Assembly: GCF_036186745.1 (NCBI RefSeq)
Contig: NZ_CP108086.1
Location: 2,914,001-2,978,000 of the forward strand
Direction: 5' to 3'
DNA length: 64,000 nt
From: Microbispora hainanensis
Lineage (GTDB): Bacteria; Actinomycetota; Actinomycetes; Streptosporangiales; Streptosporangiaceae
Numbering within the stretch: position 1 is the first letter of the stretch; each line of letters begins with the position of its first letter. Below, piece by piece: positions 1 to 7,329 of this stretch. The position numbers and the translations under genes were made by a program. The notes beneath the pieces are model-generated. The model was not told the DNA's origin. It saw only the letters and a program-made list of their open reading frames with translations, and made no database searches.

Positions 1-348
1 AGGACGTTCGCTGCCGGGCAGCACCAGCGAAACCGGCTCACCTCGATCCCGCCGGCCAGGTTGGCCCAGGCGGCCCAACCACGGCCGTCTTGGAGGAAGG
101 CCAGCCAGCAGGTCTCCAGCGCCCCGTAGTCATAGGGCACGCTGTCCCATACGCCGACCAGGTCGCTGTGATCCATGATCTGCAGGATCGCACGAACCGC
201 GGTCAGGCCCCGGCAGGGTGCCGAGCATCGCCAGGACGTGCCGGACGGCTGCCGCGACCTCGACGTGTTCTGCAGGGCCGGCCTGACCTGCGATAACTGG
301 CACGCTGGGCTGGTGTTCCGAACTAGATTGCCGACGTGGGTAGCACAA
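1..348 (-). pseudogene. Hypothetical protein, frameshifted and cut by the window edge
   Basis: Two reading frames on this strand read like one protein. The upstream part, up to about position 348, ends in an alanine-rich helix with HVLAMLGTLPG. The downstream part, from an ATG at 176 to the window edge, reads on with LTAVRAILQIMDHSDLVGVW and then many Trp residues (CWLAFL, GWAAWANL). The join falls near 205-220 and needs a one-base shift. The Trp-rich composition does not look like random GC-rich antisense. I do not recognise the family. The alternative is a short intact gene starting at 176. Being partial at the edge, its true length is unknown. Confidence 0.35.
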
Positions 349-494
349 AGGCCGACGCCGTCACCTTCTCGGACCTGTCGAGGAATCCGGATCATGACCG
401 CCTGGGGGATCTGGTGGCGGGTCTTCGAGAGATCCATGGTCCGGTGACCGAGGAGGAGTTGGCGCCGGCGCGAGCAGAGTGGCCGGGCATGTGA
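336..494 (+). pseudogene. Short antitoxin-like remnant (52 aa)
   Basis: GTG start, 52 residues. The first part (ADAVTFSDLSRNP) matches how Phd/prevent-host-death antitoxins of actinobacteria usually begin, but the family core that should follow is missing. Instead comes LVAGLREIHGPVTEEELA, an ending more like small VapB-type antitoxins, then AEWPGM. This suggests two antitoxin pieces joined by a deletion. No intact toxin follows: the next 150 bases hold only an arginine-rich frame with no recognised fold. It may be expressed, but I treat it as a remnant. Confidence 0.35.
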
Positions 495-1045
495 AGCAGC
501 GGAAGCGGCTACGCCTGCGCGAGCACGGCACCTCGTTCTCGGCAACGAAGGTCTTTCACCGGCGGCGACCGGCAGAGCGATGGACGTGCGTGCCGCGCAT
601 CTGGACAGCCGGCGTGTTCTCGCGTCCGCTTCGCTGCTGTCTAGGTGAGATGCCGGTCGTGATGGACGCCGAGGTCTGCCGGCCCTTGTAGCGCACCGAT
701 GAGGGCGGCGAGGTGCCGGGGAAGCGCGAGCTCGTTGAGGGGCTTCTCGACGTCGTCCTCCGCTTCGTTGTGGAAGTCCATGTCCCAAGTGTGGGCGCAG
801 AGCTGGCGGGACGGACGGCTCTCCATTCCCAGGGGTAAAAATTGTCGCTCGAAGCGAAGTGATACCACCACGGCCGGACTGTCGGCGAAGCCGGAAGCGT
901 ACTCCTGAAGGCGGCAGAGTTGCCGAAATTTCCTTCTTCGTCATGGCTCGGTCTCCAGATCGCCAGGTAATCGTGCCTGGCTGTCCATCCTCCCTTTTCG
1001 TACGTTTTGGGGTGATGTGCCACATCGATCAAGGCGAGGGATCGT
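495..1045. other. Poorly coding stretch with decayed reading frames
   Basis: No confident gene. Third-position GC is weaker here than in neighbouring genes and all six frames are short or low in quality. The best piece is the minus-strand frame listed at 641-871. The stretch looks like a decayed accessory region between the antitoxin remnant and the first intact gene. Confidence 0.4.
641..871 (-). CDS. Possible small hypothetical protein (76 aa)
   Basis: The frame opens without stops upstream of its GTG at 871, so the start is unsure. Its C-terminal half (AEDDVEKPLNELALPRHLAA, then LIGALQG) looks like protein sequence with an amphipathic helix, while the other frames here do not. I do not recognise it. 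There is no good ribosome-binding site. It may be the surviving end of a longer gene that has lost its 5' part. Confidence 0.22.
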   Translation of the reverse strand: MVVSLRFERQFLPLGMESRPSRQLCAHTWDMDFHNEAEDDVEKPLNELALPRHLAALIGALQGPADLGVHHDRHLT

Positions 1046-1552
1046 ATGGCGACGTACACGGAGAGTGGGGGAGGGTCCGCCGCCACAGTGTGGGCGCGGC
1101 TTCGGTCGCGGTTCGCCAGGCAGGCGAAACTCACTGAGGAAACGCTGCGGGCCGTCGAGGAGGCGCGCTCTGCCGCCGCGGCCGCCAGGGAGGCATCGGA
1201 GAGGGCGGCGGAAGCAGCCGCGGAAACCCACGCCGCCATCCTGAACTACCTGAACGGTGCCGCGACGGAAACGAAGGGCGAGCCCCGGGGCACTCGCGAA
1301 GAAGAGCTCGGAAAGCTGTTCTGTGCCTATTTGGAGAAGGGACGTTGGCGGAACATATGGGTCCCCAAGATGCTGACGGATCTGGAAGATGAGGCCATCG
1401 AACTCCACCGGGGTGTTCTCCTGGCCGTCGAAACCATCCGCTCGGCCGATAGGGAAGAGAAAGACGCCATCTCCCCCGGGCAGATGAAAGTGCTCTCGGA
1501 CTGGGAGAAGCGAGCGCTTGAGCTGGAAGGTGATCAACACCAGTCTGAGTGA
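1046..1552 (+). CDS. Hypothetical coiled-coil protein (168 aa)
   Basis: ATG start preceded by AAGGCGAGG at a suitable distance. Residues 20-75 form a long Ala/Glu/Arg-rich helix, likely coiled coil (LTEETLRAVEEARSAAAAAR). The second half, after about residue 85, is a mixed region with WRNIWVPKMLTDLEDEAIEL and a charged C-terminus. There is no signal peptide or membrane segment. The family is not recognised. The plus frame is preferred over a 199-codon minus frame because its composition is that of a normal soluble protein. It stands alone, upstream of the toxin-antitoxin pair but separated by 160 bases. Confidence 0.55.
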   Translation: MATYTESGGGSAATVWARLRSRFARQAKLTEETLRAVEEARSAAAAAREASERAAEAAAETHAAILNYLNGAATETKGEPRGTREEELGKLFCAYLEKGRWRNIWVPKMLTDLEDEAIELHRGVLLAVETIRSADREEKDAISPGQMKVLSDWEKRALELEGDQHQSE

Positions 1553-1712
1553 TGGCGGTCTCGAAGGCCAGGTTGGGTACCTATGGCGTGCGTCGAGTGC
1601 TTCGCAGTGGGGTGCGGCGTGAGAAGAGACAGGTCGACGCTGGTCGCCGGGCGAGGGCTTTCCCGGAAGGGCGGCACTGCTTGTTCTCTATAGATTTCTG
1701 CACAGTAGTTGC

Positions 1713-2021
1713 ATGACCGTGCTGCACGAAGCTGCCGAGTTGAGCGTCACAGAAGCGGCCCAGCGTGGGGTGGCCCGTCTGGTCGCCGATGCTGAGCGTG
1801 GGACGGATCTGGTGGTGACCCGTCGGCGTCAGCCGGTGGCGGCCGTCGTCGGTATTCGTCGCCTGCAAGAGCTGGAGGAGGCCGCCGCCGATCTCAGGGA
1901 TCTGGCGCTCGTGCTCGCACGCTCGGTGACCGACACCGGAGAGCGCGTTCCGCTCGATGACGTGCTCTCCGCTTTCGGGCACACGCGAGAGTCGCTGGCC
2001 GCGTTGCCGGACGACGAGTAG
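1713..2021 (+). CDS. Phd/YefM-type antitoxin (102 aa)
   Basis: Antitoxin half of a type II toxin-antitoxin pair: binds and neutralises the toxin encoded 3 bases downstream and, as known for the family, represses their shared promoter. The N-terminal half shows the Phd pattern LSVTEAAQRGVARLVADAER, then DLVVTRRRQPVAAVVGIRRL, the strand-turn-strand seen after the DNA-binding helix. The acidic C-terminal tail (ESLAALPDDE) is the usual toxin-wrapping part. The ATG follows a short AT-richer stretch (CTATAGATTTC near 1688) that may be the promoter. Length fits the family. Confidence 0.85.
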   Translation: MTVLHEAAELSVTEAAQRGVARLVADAERGTDLVVTRRRQPVAAVVGIRRLQELEEAAADLRDLALVLARSVTDTGERVPLDDVLSAFGHTRESLAALPDDE

Positions 2022-2024
2022 CCC

Positions 2025-2543
2025 GTGTCCGACGTCGTCTTCACGGCACCGGCGGTCGATGACCTGCGGCGGATCGGCCCTGATGCCGCGACGAAGGTGC
2101 TGAAACAGATTCTTCTGCTGCTGGAGAATCCGGAGGCAGGCTACCCGCTGGGCGGGGAGTCGACCGGCTTTCGCAAGCTCGTGGTCGGGCGTAACACATG
2201 GCGGGTCGTCTATCGCATCACGGACGACAAGTCGATCGAGATCTGCGCAATATGGGCTGTGGGCGAGAGAGCCGATGGTGAGGTCTACGCCGAGGCCACA
2301 GCCAGGGTCCGTGCCGCCGGCACAGGGCGTCCGGAGGTAGTGCTCCCAGGCCAGATCATCGATCGCCTGGGGGCGCCGGCCGAGCATATTCGCGTCGAGC
2401 AACCGCCTCCCAGGAAGCCCGTGCCGGATTGGCTCGCGGACCGCCTCATCTACACCGTCGGTATGTCCCGCGAGGACGTCGCCGCTCTCGACTCGCAGCA
2501 GGCGGTCGACCTTTGGGCCGAGTTCCGATCCAACCCGCGCTAA
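2025..2543 (+). CDS. RelE/ParE-type toxin with C-terminal extension (172 aa)
   Basis: GTG start 3 bases after the antitoxin stop, so the two are co-translated. Residues 1 to about 90 are a RelE/ParE fold: VVFTAPAVDDLRRIGPDAA at the start, a central LGGESTGFRKLVVGRNTWRV and the strand VVYRITDDKSIEICAIWAVG. RelE-family toxins cleave mRNA, while ParE inhibits gyrase; the sequence does not settle which. The protein is almost twice the usual 85-100 residues. The extra 80 include a Pro-rich linker (PPPRKPVP) and a helical end (DRLIYTVGMSREDVAALDSQ). The extension has no function I can name. Confidence 0.82.
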   Translation: MSDVVFTAPAVDDLRRIGPDAATKVLKQILLLLENPEAGYPLGGESTGFRKLVVGRNTWRVVYRITDDKSIEICAIWAVGERADGEVYAEATARVRAAGTGRPEVVLPGQIIDRLGAPAEHIRVEQPPPRKPVPDWLADRLIYTVGMSREDVAALDSQQAVDLWAEFRSNPR

Positions 2544-2623
2544 CCGCGACGAGGCTGGGGTGCGGCGCACGGTCTATGCCGACGACGAGCGCCCGGGCGA
2601 GTGCTGGGCAGGGGCACAGCGGG

Positions 2624-3289
2624 TCAGGGGCGGGGGAGCACGCCCAGGAGGGTGGCGGTCAGGGCGAGCTTCAAGGAGTCCTTCAAATCGAAGTGGAAGC
2701 GGGCCAGGTCGGGTTCGGCCTGATAGGCCGCCTGCAGGCTGGGCGGGGGTGTGCTGTACGCCGACAGCGCGCCGGCCAAGACCATGGTCTGCAGGCTGAG
2801 CAGGGTCGCGTTCTCGCCCAGCTCCGGCAGGTGCTTGCGGAGCAGGGCGGCCATGGTCGTCAGGCGTTCCAGGGAGGCGCGCTTGTAGCGGGCCACGACC
2901 TCGACGGAGACGTTGTGTTCCAGCACACTGCCCTGCGCGCCGAAGAGGTCGCACAGCACCGCCCGGCCGGAGAGTGAGCGGCTGAGGATCTCGGCCACAG
3001 CTTCCGCCCGCTCGGCCATGGGCTGGTTCGCGTCGACGTCGGCGGCCAGCTCGGTCGCCAGGTCGGCCAGCCACTCCTGCAGAAAGCGGTCGAGCAGTTC
3101 CAGCAGCACCGCCTCGCGCGACTCGAAGTAGCGCAGCACGTTCGGCTTGGCCAGGCCGACCCGACGGCTGAGCTCGTTCAGGGTGACCGCGGCCACGGGC
3201 ATCTCGTCGAGCATCGCCGACGCGGTGTCGAGGATCGCCCGCCGGCGGATCTCCCGCTGCTCTTCGGTTCGCGCCCGCTGGAATCCCAC
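2624..3289 (-). CDS. TetR-family repressor (221 aa)
   Basis: One-domain-plus-sensor regulator. The N-terminal helix-turn-helix spans about residues 15-60 (AVTLNELSRRVGLAKPNVLR, then YFESREAVLLELL), and the rest is a helical ligand pocket resembling the TetR C-terminal class used by oxidoreductase-linked repressors. It is read divergently from the short-chain dehydrogenase at 3394, with a near-perfect palindrome and promoter between them, so it very likely represses that gene and itself. The ligand is unknown. Start chosen at ATG 3289. Confidence 0.88.
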   Translation of the reverse strand: MGFQRARTEEQREIRRRAILDTASAMLDEMPVAAVTLNELSRRVGLAKPNVLRYFESREAVLLELLDRFLQEWLADLATELAADVDANQPMAERAEAVAEILSRSLSGRAVLCDLFGAQGSVLEHNVSVEVVARYKRASLERLTTMAALLRKHLPELGENATLLSLQTMVLAGALSAYSTPPPSLQAAYQAEPDLARFHFDLKDSLKLALTATLLGVLPRP

Positions 3290-3316
3290 GCCCGCCAGTC
3301 TAATTTAAGTACCCCT

Positions 3317-3335
3317 GGTACGTTGACAACGTACC
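3317..3335. promoter_or_regulatory. Operator/promoter between tetR and the dehydrogenase
   Basis: Perfect inverted repeat GGTACGTT-GAC-AACGTACC. The half-site GGTACGTT recurs at 3370-3377. The right arm overlaps a plus-strand -35 box TTGACA (3323-3328) with a TAGCGT -10 at 3346-3351, spacing 17. Bound repressor would cover the promoter. The assignment to the adjacent TetR is by position only. Confidence 0.7.
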
Positions 3336-3393
3336 GAGGGTACCTTAGCGTCATGCACAAGATACCTTCGGTACGTTACCTAGGGAGCCTCGC

Positions 3394-4320
3394 ATGGGCG
3401 AGAAGTGGACGACAGCCAACATCCCCGACCAGCGCGGACGGGTGGCCGTGGTGACCGGGGCCAACACCGGGCTGGGGTTCGAGACGGCCAAGGCGCTCGC
3501 CGAGCGCGGGGCGGCCGTGGTGCTCGCCGTACGCGACGTCGGGAAGGGTGAGCGGGCCGCGGCCCGCATGACCGGCGACGTGAGCGTGCAGGCGCTCGAC
3601 CTGACCTCGCTCGACTCCGTCCGCGCCGCGGCGGCGGCGCTGCGGTCGCGGTTCGACCGGCTCGACCTGCTGATCAACAACGCCGGCGTGATGTACACCC
3701 CGAAGCAGACCACCCGGGACGGCTTCGAGATGCAGTTCGGCACCAACCACCTCGGCCACTTCGCGCTCACCGGGCTGCTGCTGGACCTGATGCTGCCGGT
3801 GCCCGGTTCGCGCGTGGTCACGGTCAGCAGCATCGGCCACCGCGTGCGGGCCGCGATCCACTTCGACGACCTGCAGTGGGAGCGGTCGTACGGCCGGGTC
3901 GCCGCCTATGGCCAGTCGAAGCTGGCCAACCTGATGTTCACGTACGAGCTGCAGCGCCGGCTCGCCGCGCACGGCACCACCATCGCGGTGGCCGCGCACC
4001 CCGGCGTGTCCAGCACCGAGCTCGCCCGCAACACCCCCGCGGCCTTCCGGCTTCCGATCACCTGGCTCGCGCCGCTGATCACCCAGACGCCGGCCATGGG
4101 CGCGCTGCCGACCCTGCGTGCCGCCACCGACCCGGCGGTGCTCGGCGGCCAGTATTACGGTCCCGGCGGGCGCATGGAGATCATGGGCCACCCCCGGCTG
4201 GTCACCTCCAGCCCGGAGTCGTACGAGATGGCCGTGCAGCGGCGGCTGTGGGCCGTCTCCGAAGACCTCACCGGGGTGAGATTTCCCGTCGCCGAGCCCG
4301 AGCACGTCATCACGATGTAG
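3394..4320 (+). CDS. Short-chain dehydrogenase/reductase, retinol/protochlorophyllide reductase-like (308 aa)
   Basis: NAD(P)-dependent oxidoreductase of the classical-to-extended SDR group. The cofactor motif TGANTGLG sits at residues 21-28, NNAG at 95-98, the catalytic Ser at 145/146 and the YGQSK pair Tyr172/Lys176. The C-terminal third with GGQYYGPGG is typical of the RDH/POR-like branch. Start ATG is preceded by AGGGAG. Expression is probably induced when the divergent TetR releases the palindrome on its promoter. The substrate cannot be read from sequence; these enzymes act on hydrophobic alcohols, aldehydes or ketones. Confidence 0.88.
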   Translation: MGEKWTTANIPDQRGRVAVVTGANTGLGFETAKALAERGAAVVLAVRDVGKGERAAARMTGDVSVQALDLTSLDSVRAAAAALRSRFDRLDLLINNAGVMYTPKQTTRDGFEMQFGTNHLGHFALTGLLLDLMLPVPGSRVVTVSSIGHRVRAAIHFDDLQWERSYGRVAAYGQSKLANLMFTYELQRRLAAHGTTIAVAAHPGVSSTELARNTPAAFRLPITWLAPLITQTPAMGALPTLRAATDPAVLGGQYYGPGGRMEIMGHPRLVTSSPESYEMAVQRRLWAVSEDLTGVRFPVAEPEHVITM

Positions 4321-4338
4321 TCCGCGCTCCCCGTTTCG

Positions 4339-4520
4339 TCAGTCGACCAGGCCGGCGCGGTAGGCGGCGATGGCCACCTGTACGCGGTTGGTGACGGCGA
4401 GCTTGTCGAACAGGTGAGAGATGTGGCTTTGACCTCGCTCATGTGCAGGCGGGTGGCGATCTCGGTATTGGAGTGGCCGAGTCCGACCTCGGCGAGCACC
4501 TTGACGCGTGACCACCGGAA
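4339..4520 (-). pseudogene. LuxR-type response regulator, C-terminal remnant with frameshift
   Basis: The last two-thirds of a LuxR helix-turn-helix is recognisable. One frame gives HSNTEIATRLHMSEVK, and after a shift near 4425 the other frame gives SHISHLFDKLAVTNRVQVAI and ends AAYRAGLVD. Together these match the C-terminus of NarL/DevR-type regulators. The receiver domain is absent, because the similarity stops near 4520. It is a dead fragment, left of the IS110 element. Confidence 0.75.
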
Positions 4521-4739
4521 ACGGCCAGGGGCGCCTATCGCCTCGTCCAGGAGGGACCAACGCGCACAAACACGCCCCCCGGGGCTCTCTCGCTCACCGT
4601 CGTCGCGACCGCGATCACCGTGCAGGGCTGGCGGCACGCGGGCCTGCTGGTCCGGGGGGCACAGGGCGTCGTGCTGTCGGGACTGCTCGCCCTCGTCTGG
4701 TTCTGCGGGCACTGGAACCTGCTCGGCCGGCACCTGTGA
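4512..4739 (+). pseudogene. C-terminal fragment of a membrane protein or sensor kinase
   Basis: Open frame with no start codon, ending at TGA 4737-4739. Its first part (GAYRLVQEGPTRTN) resembles the N-box region of histidine kinases, and a LuxR regulator remnant lies next to it on the other strand. The later part (QGVVLSGLLALVWFCGHW) is clearly one hydrophobic transmembrane helix followed by NLLGRHL. The two halves may be unrelated pieces joined by deletion. The stop codon lies within a GTGATCC that recurs beyond the IS110 element. Confidence 0.4.
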
Positions 4740-4750
4740 TCCTCCCTGTG

Positions 4751-5995
4751 TCAACCTCCCGCCGTGTTCGGGGTGAGGAGGGCTGCTGCAGCGCCGTGTT
4801 TGGCGGGGTCGTAGGCGATGCCGTCGTTCCAGCATCGCCAGATCACCCGGATCCAGGCGCGGGCCAGGATGCGGACGGCGTGCGGGTGGTCTTTGCCTTC
4901 GGCGCGGGCGCGTTCGTAGATGGAGGCGGCCCAGGGGCTGGCGCGGCGGCTGTTGTCGGCGAAGGTCGTGATGGCGCGGCGCAAGCGCTTGTTGCAGGCC
5001 CATCGGAAGTGCACGGCGCGGTGCTTGCCGGACTGTTTGGTGACCGGTGTGCAGCCGGCCAGGGCCGCGACGGAGTCGGGTCCGGCGTAGGCTGCTCGGC
5101 AGTCGCCCCACTCGGCGAGCATCTGGGCGGCGTTGATCTGACCCGACCTTGGCAGCGACGTGAAGATCGCTCCGTCCGGATGCTCCCCGAGGTGGGCGGC
5201 GATCGAGCGATCCAGATCCTTGATCGCCCCAATCAGGGCTTTGAGCACGCCGACCAGGGCGATGACCGCGTCCCGCAACGCTTCGGTGAGCGCCTCGGCC
5301 GCGATCCCGGCCGGGGCGTGACGCAGCCGGGCCAGCAGCTCGGCGGGAGAGCGGCGGCCGCTGTAGCCGTGCTTGACCAAGAACGCGGCCATGCGCTTTT
5401 CGCCCAGGTGCGCGGCCGAGGCGGGGGTCGGGTAACGGGTGAGGAAGTCCAGCGCGATCGGCGAGGCCAGGTCGGCGAAGACGGCCTTGGCGCCCGGCCA
5501 GGAGGCATCCAGCAGCGCGGCGAGCTGGTTAGTGGCCGCCACCCGGGCCTCAACCAGGTCATCGCGCGTGCGCACCAGGGTGCGTACCGCCTTTGTCTGG
5601 TCGCTGAAGGGGGCGGCGACCTGGAGCTTGTGAAGGCGCAGGCGCAGGTATTCGGCGATCACCGCGGCGTCGCCGGCATCGGACTTGGCGCCCGACAGCA
5701 CCTCACCGTCGCGCCAGGTCTTGATCGCGTTCGGTTTGACCGGGACGACGGGGTATCCGGCCTCCAGCAGCAGGTCGACCAGCCTGCCGTTGGGACGTTC
5801 GATCGCGATCGGGACAGCGGCCGGATCACCGAGCTTGGCCAGCCGGCCGATCAGCGAGGCGATGCCATTGGTGCTGTGCGCGATGACGAATTCAGCGGTG
5901 ATCTTCCCGCTGTCGTCCATCACGCACACCGCGTGACTTTCCATGGCCCAGTCGATCCCGACGAACCACCGCGCCGGGGGCAGCGCAAGCGACAC
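4751..5995 (-). CDS. IS110-family transposase (DEDD recombinase, 414 aa)
   Basis: Full-length element recombinase. The N-terminal RuvC-like DEDD domain shows Asp15 (VGIDWA), Glu66 (AIERP) and Asp106/Asp109 (KSDAGDA). The C-terminal Tnp domain has LAGCTPVTKQSGKHRAVHFR, which carries the conserved serine region, and WACNKRLRRAI. IS110 proteins are known to work with an element-encoded bridge RNA that pairs with both donor and target DNA. Length matches intact members and no frameshift is seen, so the element could be active. The long plus-strand frame opposite it is a shadow. Confidence 0.95.
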   Translation of the reverse strand: MSLALPPARWFVGIDWAMESHAVCVMDDSGKITAEFVIAHSTNGIASLIGRLAKLGDPAAVPIAIERPNGRLVDLLLEAGYPVVPVKPNAIKTWRDGEVLSGAKSDAGDAAVIAEYLRLRLHKLQVAAPFSDQTKAVRTLVRTRDDLVEARVAATNQLAALLDASWPGAKAVFADLASPIALDFLTRYPTPASAAHLGEKRMAAFLVKHGYSGRRSPAELLARLRHAPAGIAAEALTEALRDAVIALVGVLKALIGAIKDLDRSIAAHLGEHPDGAIFTSLPRSGQINAAQMLAEWGDCRAAYAGPDSVAALAGCTPVTKQSGKHRAVHFRWACNKRLRRAITTFADNSRRASPWAASIYERARAEGKDHPHAVRILARAWIRVIWRCWNDGIAYDPAKHGAAAALLTPNTAGG

Positions 5996-6228
5996 CTGAA
6001 CTCCTTTGCCTGGCAGCGACGACCCGGCGAGGAGGCTGGCTACCGGGCGATCACTAACCGGCGCTCTGCGGCGCTACTCCCTGTTGCCGGTCTACAGCCT
6101 CGGGGAAGCCGGGGGCGGCGGCATCACAGTGGCCCTTCACGGGCGATCAACACAGGCCGTCACCCCGGCTCCCGCCGAGTCCCCTTCACGAGCAGCTTGC
6201 CACTGCCCGCAAGAAAGAGGGTGCCCTA
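5996..6228 (-). ncRNA. Candidate IS110 bridge RNA leader
   Basis: Non-coding stretch between the element edge and the transposase start, read on the transposase strand. Several GC-rich hairpins can be drawn (for example around 6068-6120). The ten-mer TGATCGCCCG (minus-strand reading) occurs twice, at 6044-6053 and 6140-6149, which could mark two internal loops. In IS110-group elements this position encodes the bridge RNA. No structure prediction was run, so this is inference from position and repeats. Confidence 0.5.
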
Positions 6229-6249
6229 GTGATCCAGGACGAGACGGGG

Positions 6250-6885
6250 TCAGGGGTGTTCGTGCCGCTTGAGGCCGAGCGTGGCGATGAGGTCTTCGTG
6301 GAGCTCGAACCAGACACGATGGCAGGAGTCCACGTCGGTCTGGTCGACCCAGGCCCCGTCCCCGGCTCGGGCGAGCGTCAGGGCCGCGGTGAACCGGGTG
6401 TCATATCCGCGGAACCGTGTGAGGACGCGCCCGAGCCGGTCGACGAGCGGTGTCAGCGCCCGGTCGACGCAGGCGAGCTCGTGAAGCACTCCGGCGTCCC
6501 AGGCCGGATCGGAGTGGTCGTTGACGGCGAGCCGATCGCCGGCGGTGGGCCGCAGTTGCCAGTCGGTGCAGGCCTGCAGCAGCAGAGCGTTGAGCGGCAG
6601 GAACGTGCGGTAGACGTCTCGGACCTCCTCGGTGCCGCCGACCCGGGTGAGCTCGGCCGCGAGTTGCCGCTCGTTTTCGGCCCGGCCCGCTTCGGTCAGC
6701 GACCAGCCTCCGGTGCCCGCGAAGGCGGTGTGCTCGACCCAGCCACGTGCCTCGGCGTCGTGCAGCACCTCCGTCGTCGTGGCCGCGTCGAGTCCGTACC
6801 GGCGGGCGATCACCGGGGTGTCCGCGAACCCGGTGACGCGTACGGCGTGCAGGACCAGGAGTTCGGGCGGGGAGTCGCGCGTCAC
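6250..6885 (-). CDS. Winged-helix regulator next to PEP-synthase-like gene (211 aa)
   Basis: GTG start at 6885 overlaps the upstream gene's stop (GTGA). Residues 1-75 look like a winged helix (LLVLHAVRVTGFADTPVIAR, then VLHDAEARGWVEH and LTEAGR). The rest is helical with conserved-looking DHSDPAWDAGVLHELACVDR and RFTAALTLARAGDGAWV, seen in actinobacterial regulators that sit beside pyruvate phosphate dikinase-like genes. It probably senses a ligand and controls the divergent gene at 7330. A longer upstream extension in this frame is only the shadow of the next gene. Confidence 0.68.
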   Translation of the reverse strand: MTRDSPPELLVLHAVRVTGFADTPVIARRYGLDAATTTEVLHDAEARGWVEHTAFAGTGGWSLTEAGRAENERQLAAELTRVGGTEEVRDVYRTFLPLNALLLQACTDWQLRPTAGDRLAVNDHSDPAWDAGVLHELACVDRALTPLVDRLGRVLTRFRGYDTRFTAALTLARAGDGAWVDQTDVDSCHRVWFELHEDLIATLGLKRHEHP

Positions 6886-7271
6886 GAGCCGGAGTCCTGT
6901 CGTGCGGTGAGGCGGGTGTAGTGCTGCTGGCACGCCTGAGGGGAGTTGAACCCCATCACCTGCGCCATCTGCGCCCAGGTCAGACCGGCACCACGGGCGA
7001 TGAACAGCAGGGCGGACTCGAGTGCTTCGACCTCGGCGCGTGCGGCCGGCAGGAGGGCGAGCGCGCTCAGGATGTCGTCCGGTGCCAGGTCGGCGTTGCG
7101 CCAGACGGCGAACTGCACCAGGTCGACCGCCGACGGCGGGACGGGTGCGGGGCGCCACGGGCGGGCGTCGAGCTCGTCCGCGCCCAGGCTTAGCAGGCGT
7201 TCCCGCGCGTCCCGCTCACGCTGAGCCTGGACGTTGTCGGCATGCGCGCCGATGTCGTCCTTGCGATGCAT
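6882..7271 (-). CDS. Small DNA-binding protein, helix-turn-helix (129 aa)
   Basis: Starts at ATG 7271, preceded by AGGA eight bases upstream; two earlier starts (7280, 7289) are possible. A C-terminal helix-turn-helix is visible (LTWAQMAQVMGFNSPQACQQ then HYTRLT). Its position ahead of, and overlapping, the winged-helix gene says both form one operon. The promoter region shares a 27-base palindrome with the divergent PEP-synthase-like gene, so this protein or its partner probably binds there. Confidence 0.65.
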   Translation of the reverse strand: MHRKDDIGAHADNVQAQRERDARERLLSLGADELDARPWRPAPVPPSAVDLVQFAVWRNADLAPDDILSALALLPAARAEVEALESALLFIARGAGLTWAQMAQVMGFNSPQACQQHYTRLTARQDSGS

Positions 7272-7290
7272 GCGGCACATCCTGCACAAT

Positions 7291-7317
7291 CAACAGATTG
7301 TTGTCAACAATCCGTTG
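7291..7317. promoter_or_regulatory. 27-bp palindrome in divergent promoter
   Basis: Arms CAACAGATTGTTG (7291-7303) and CAACAATCCGTTG (7305-7317) around a single T, with 12 of 13 positions paired. It lies between the regulator operon and the GTG at 7330, only 13 bases before that start, so binding would block translation start or transcription of the PEP-synthase-like gene. Confidence 0.7.
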
Positions 7318-7329
7318 AAGGGTGGCGCC

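Larger units (their letters stand above)
4736..6235 (-). mobile_element. IS110-family insertion sequence (about 1.5 kb)
   Basis: One transposase gene plus about 235 bases of non-coding leader upstream of it, the layout of IS110-group elements. There are no terminal inverted repeats, as expected for this family. The heptamer GTGATCC occurs at both proposed edges (4736-4742 and 6229-6235) and is used here to set the limits; the true ends may differ by tens of bases. It sits between decayed LuxR/membrane remnants and an intact regulator gene. Confidence 0.7.

Noticed and set aside
4508-6229. 573-codon plus-strand frame
   Set aside because: Runs antisense across the IS110 transposase. Gly/Arg/Val-rich low-complexity composition marks it as a GC-driven shadow.
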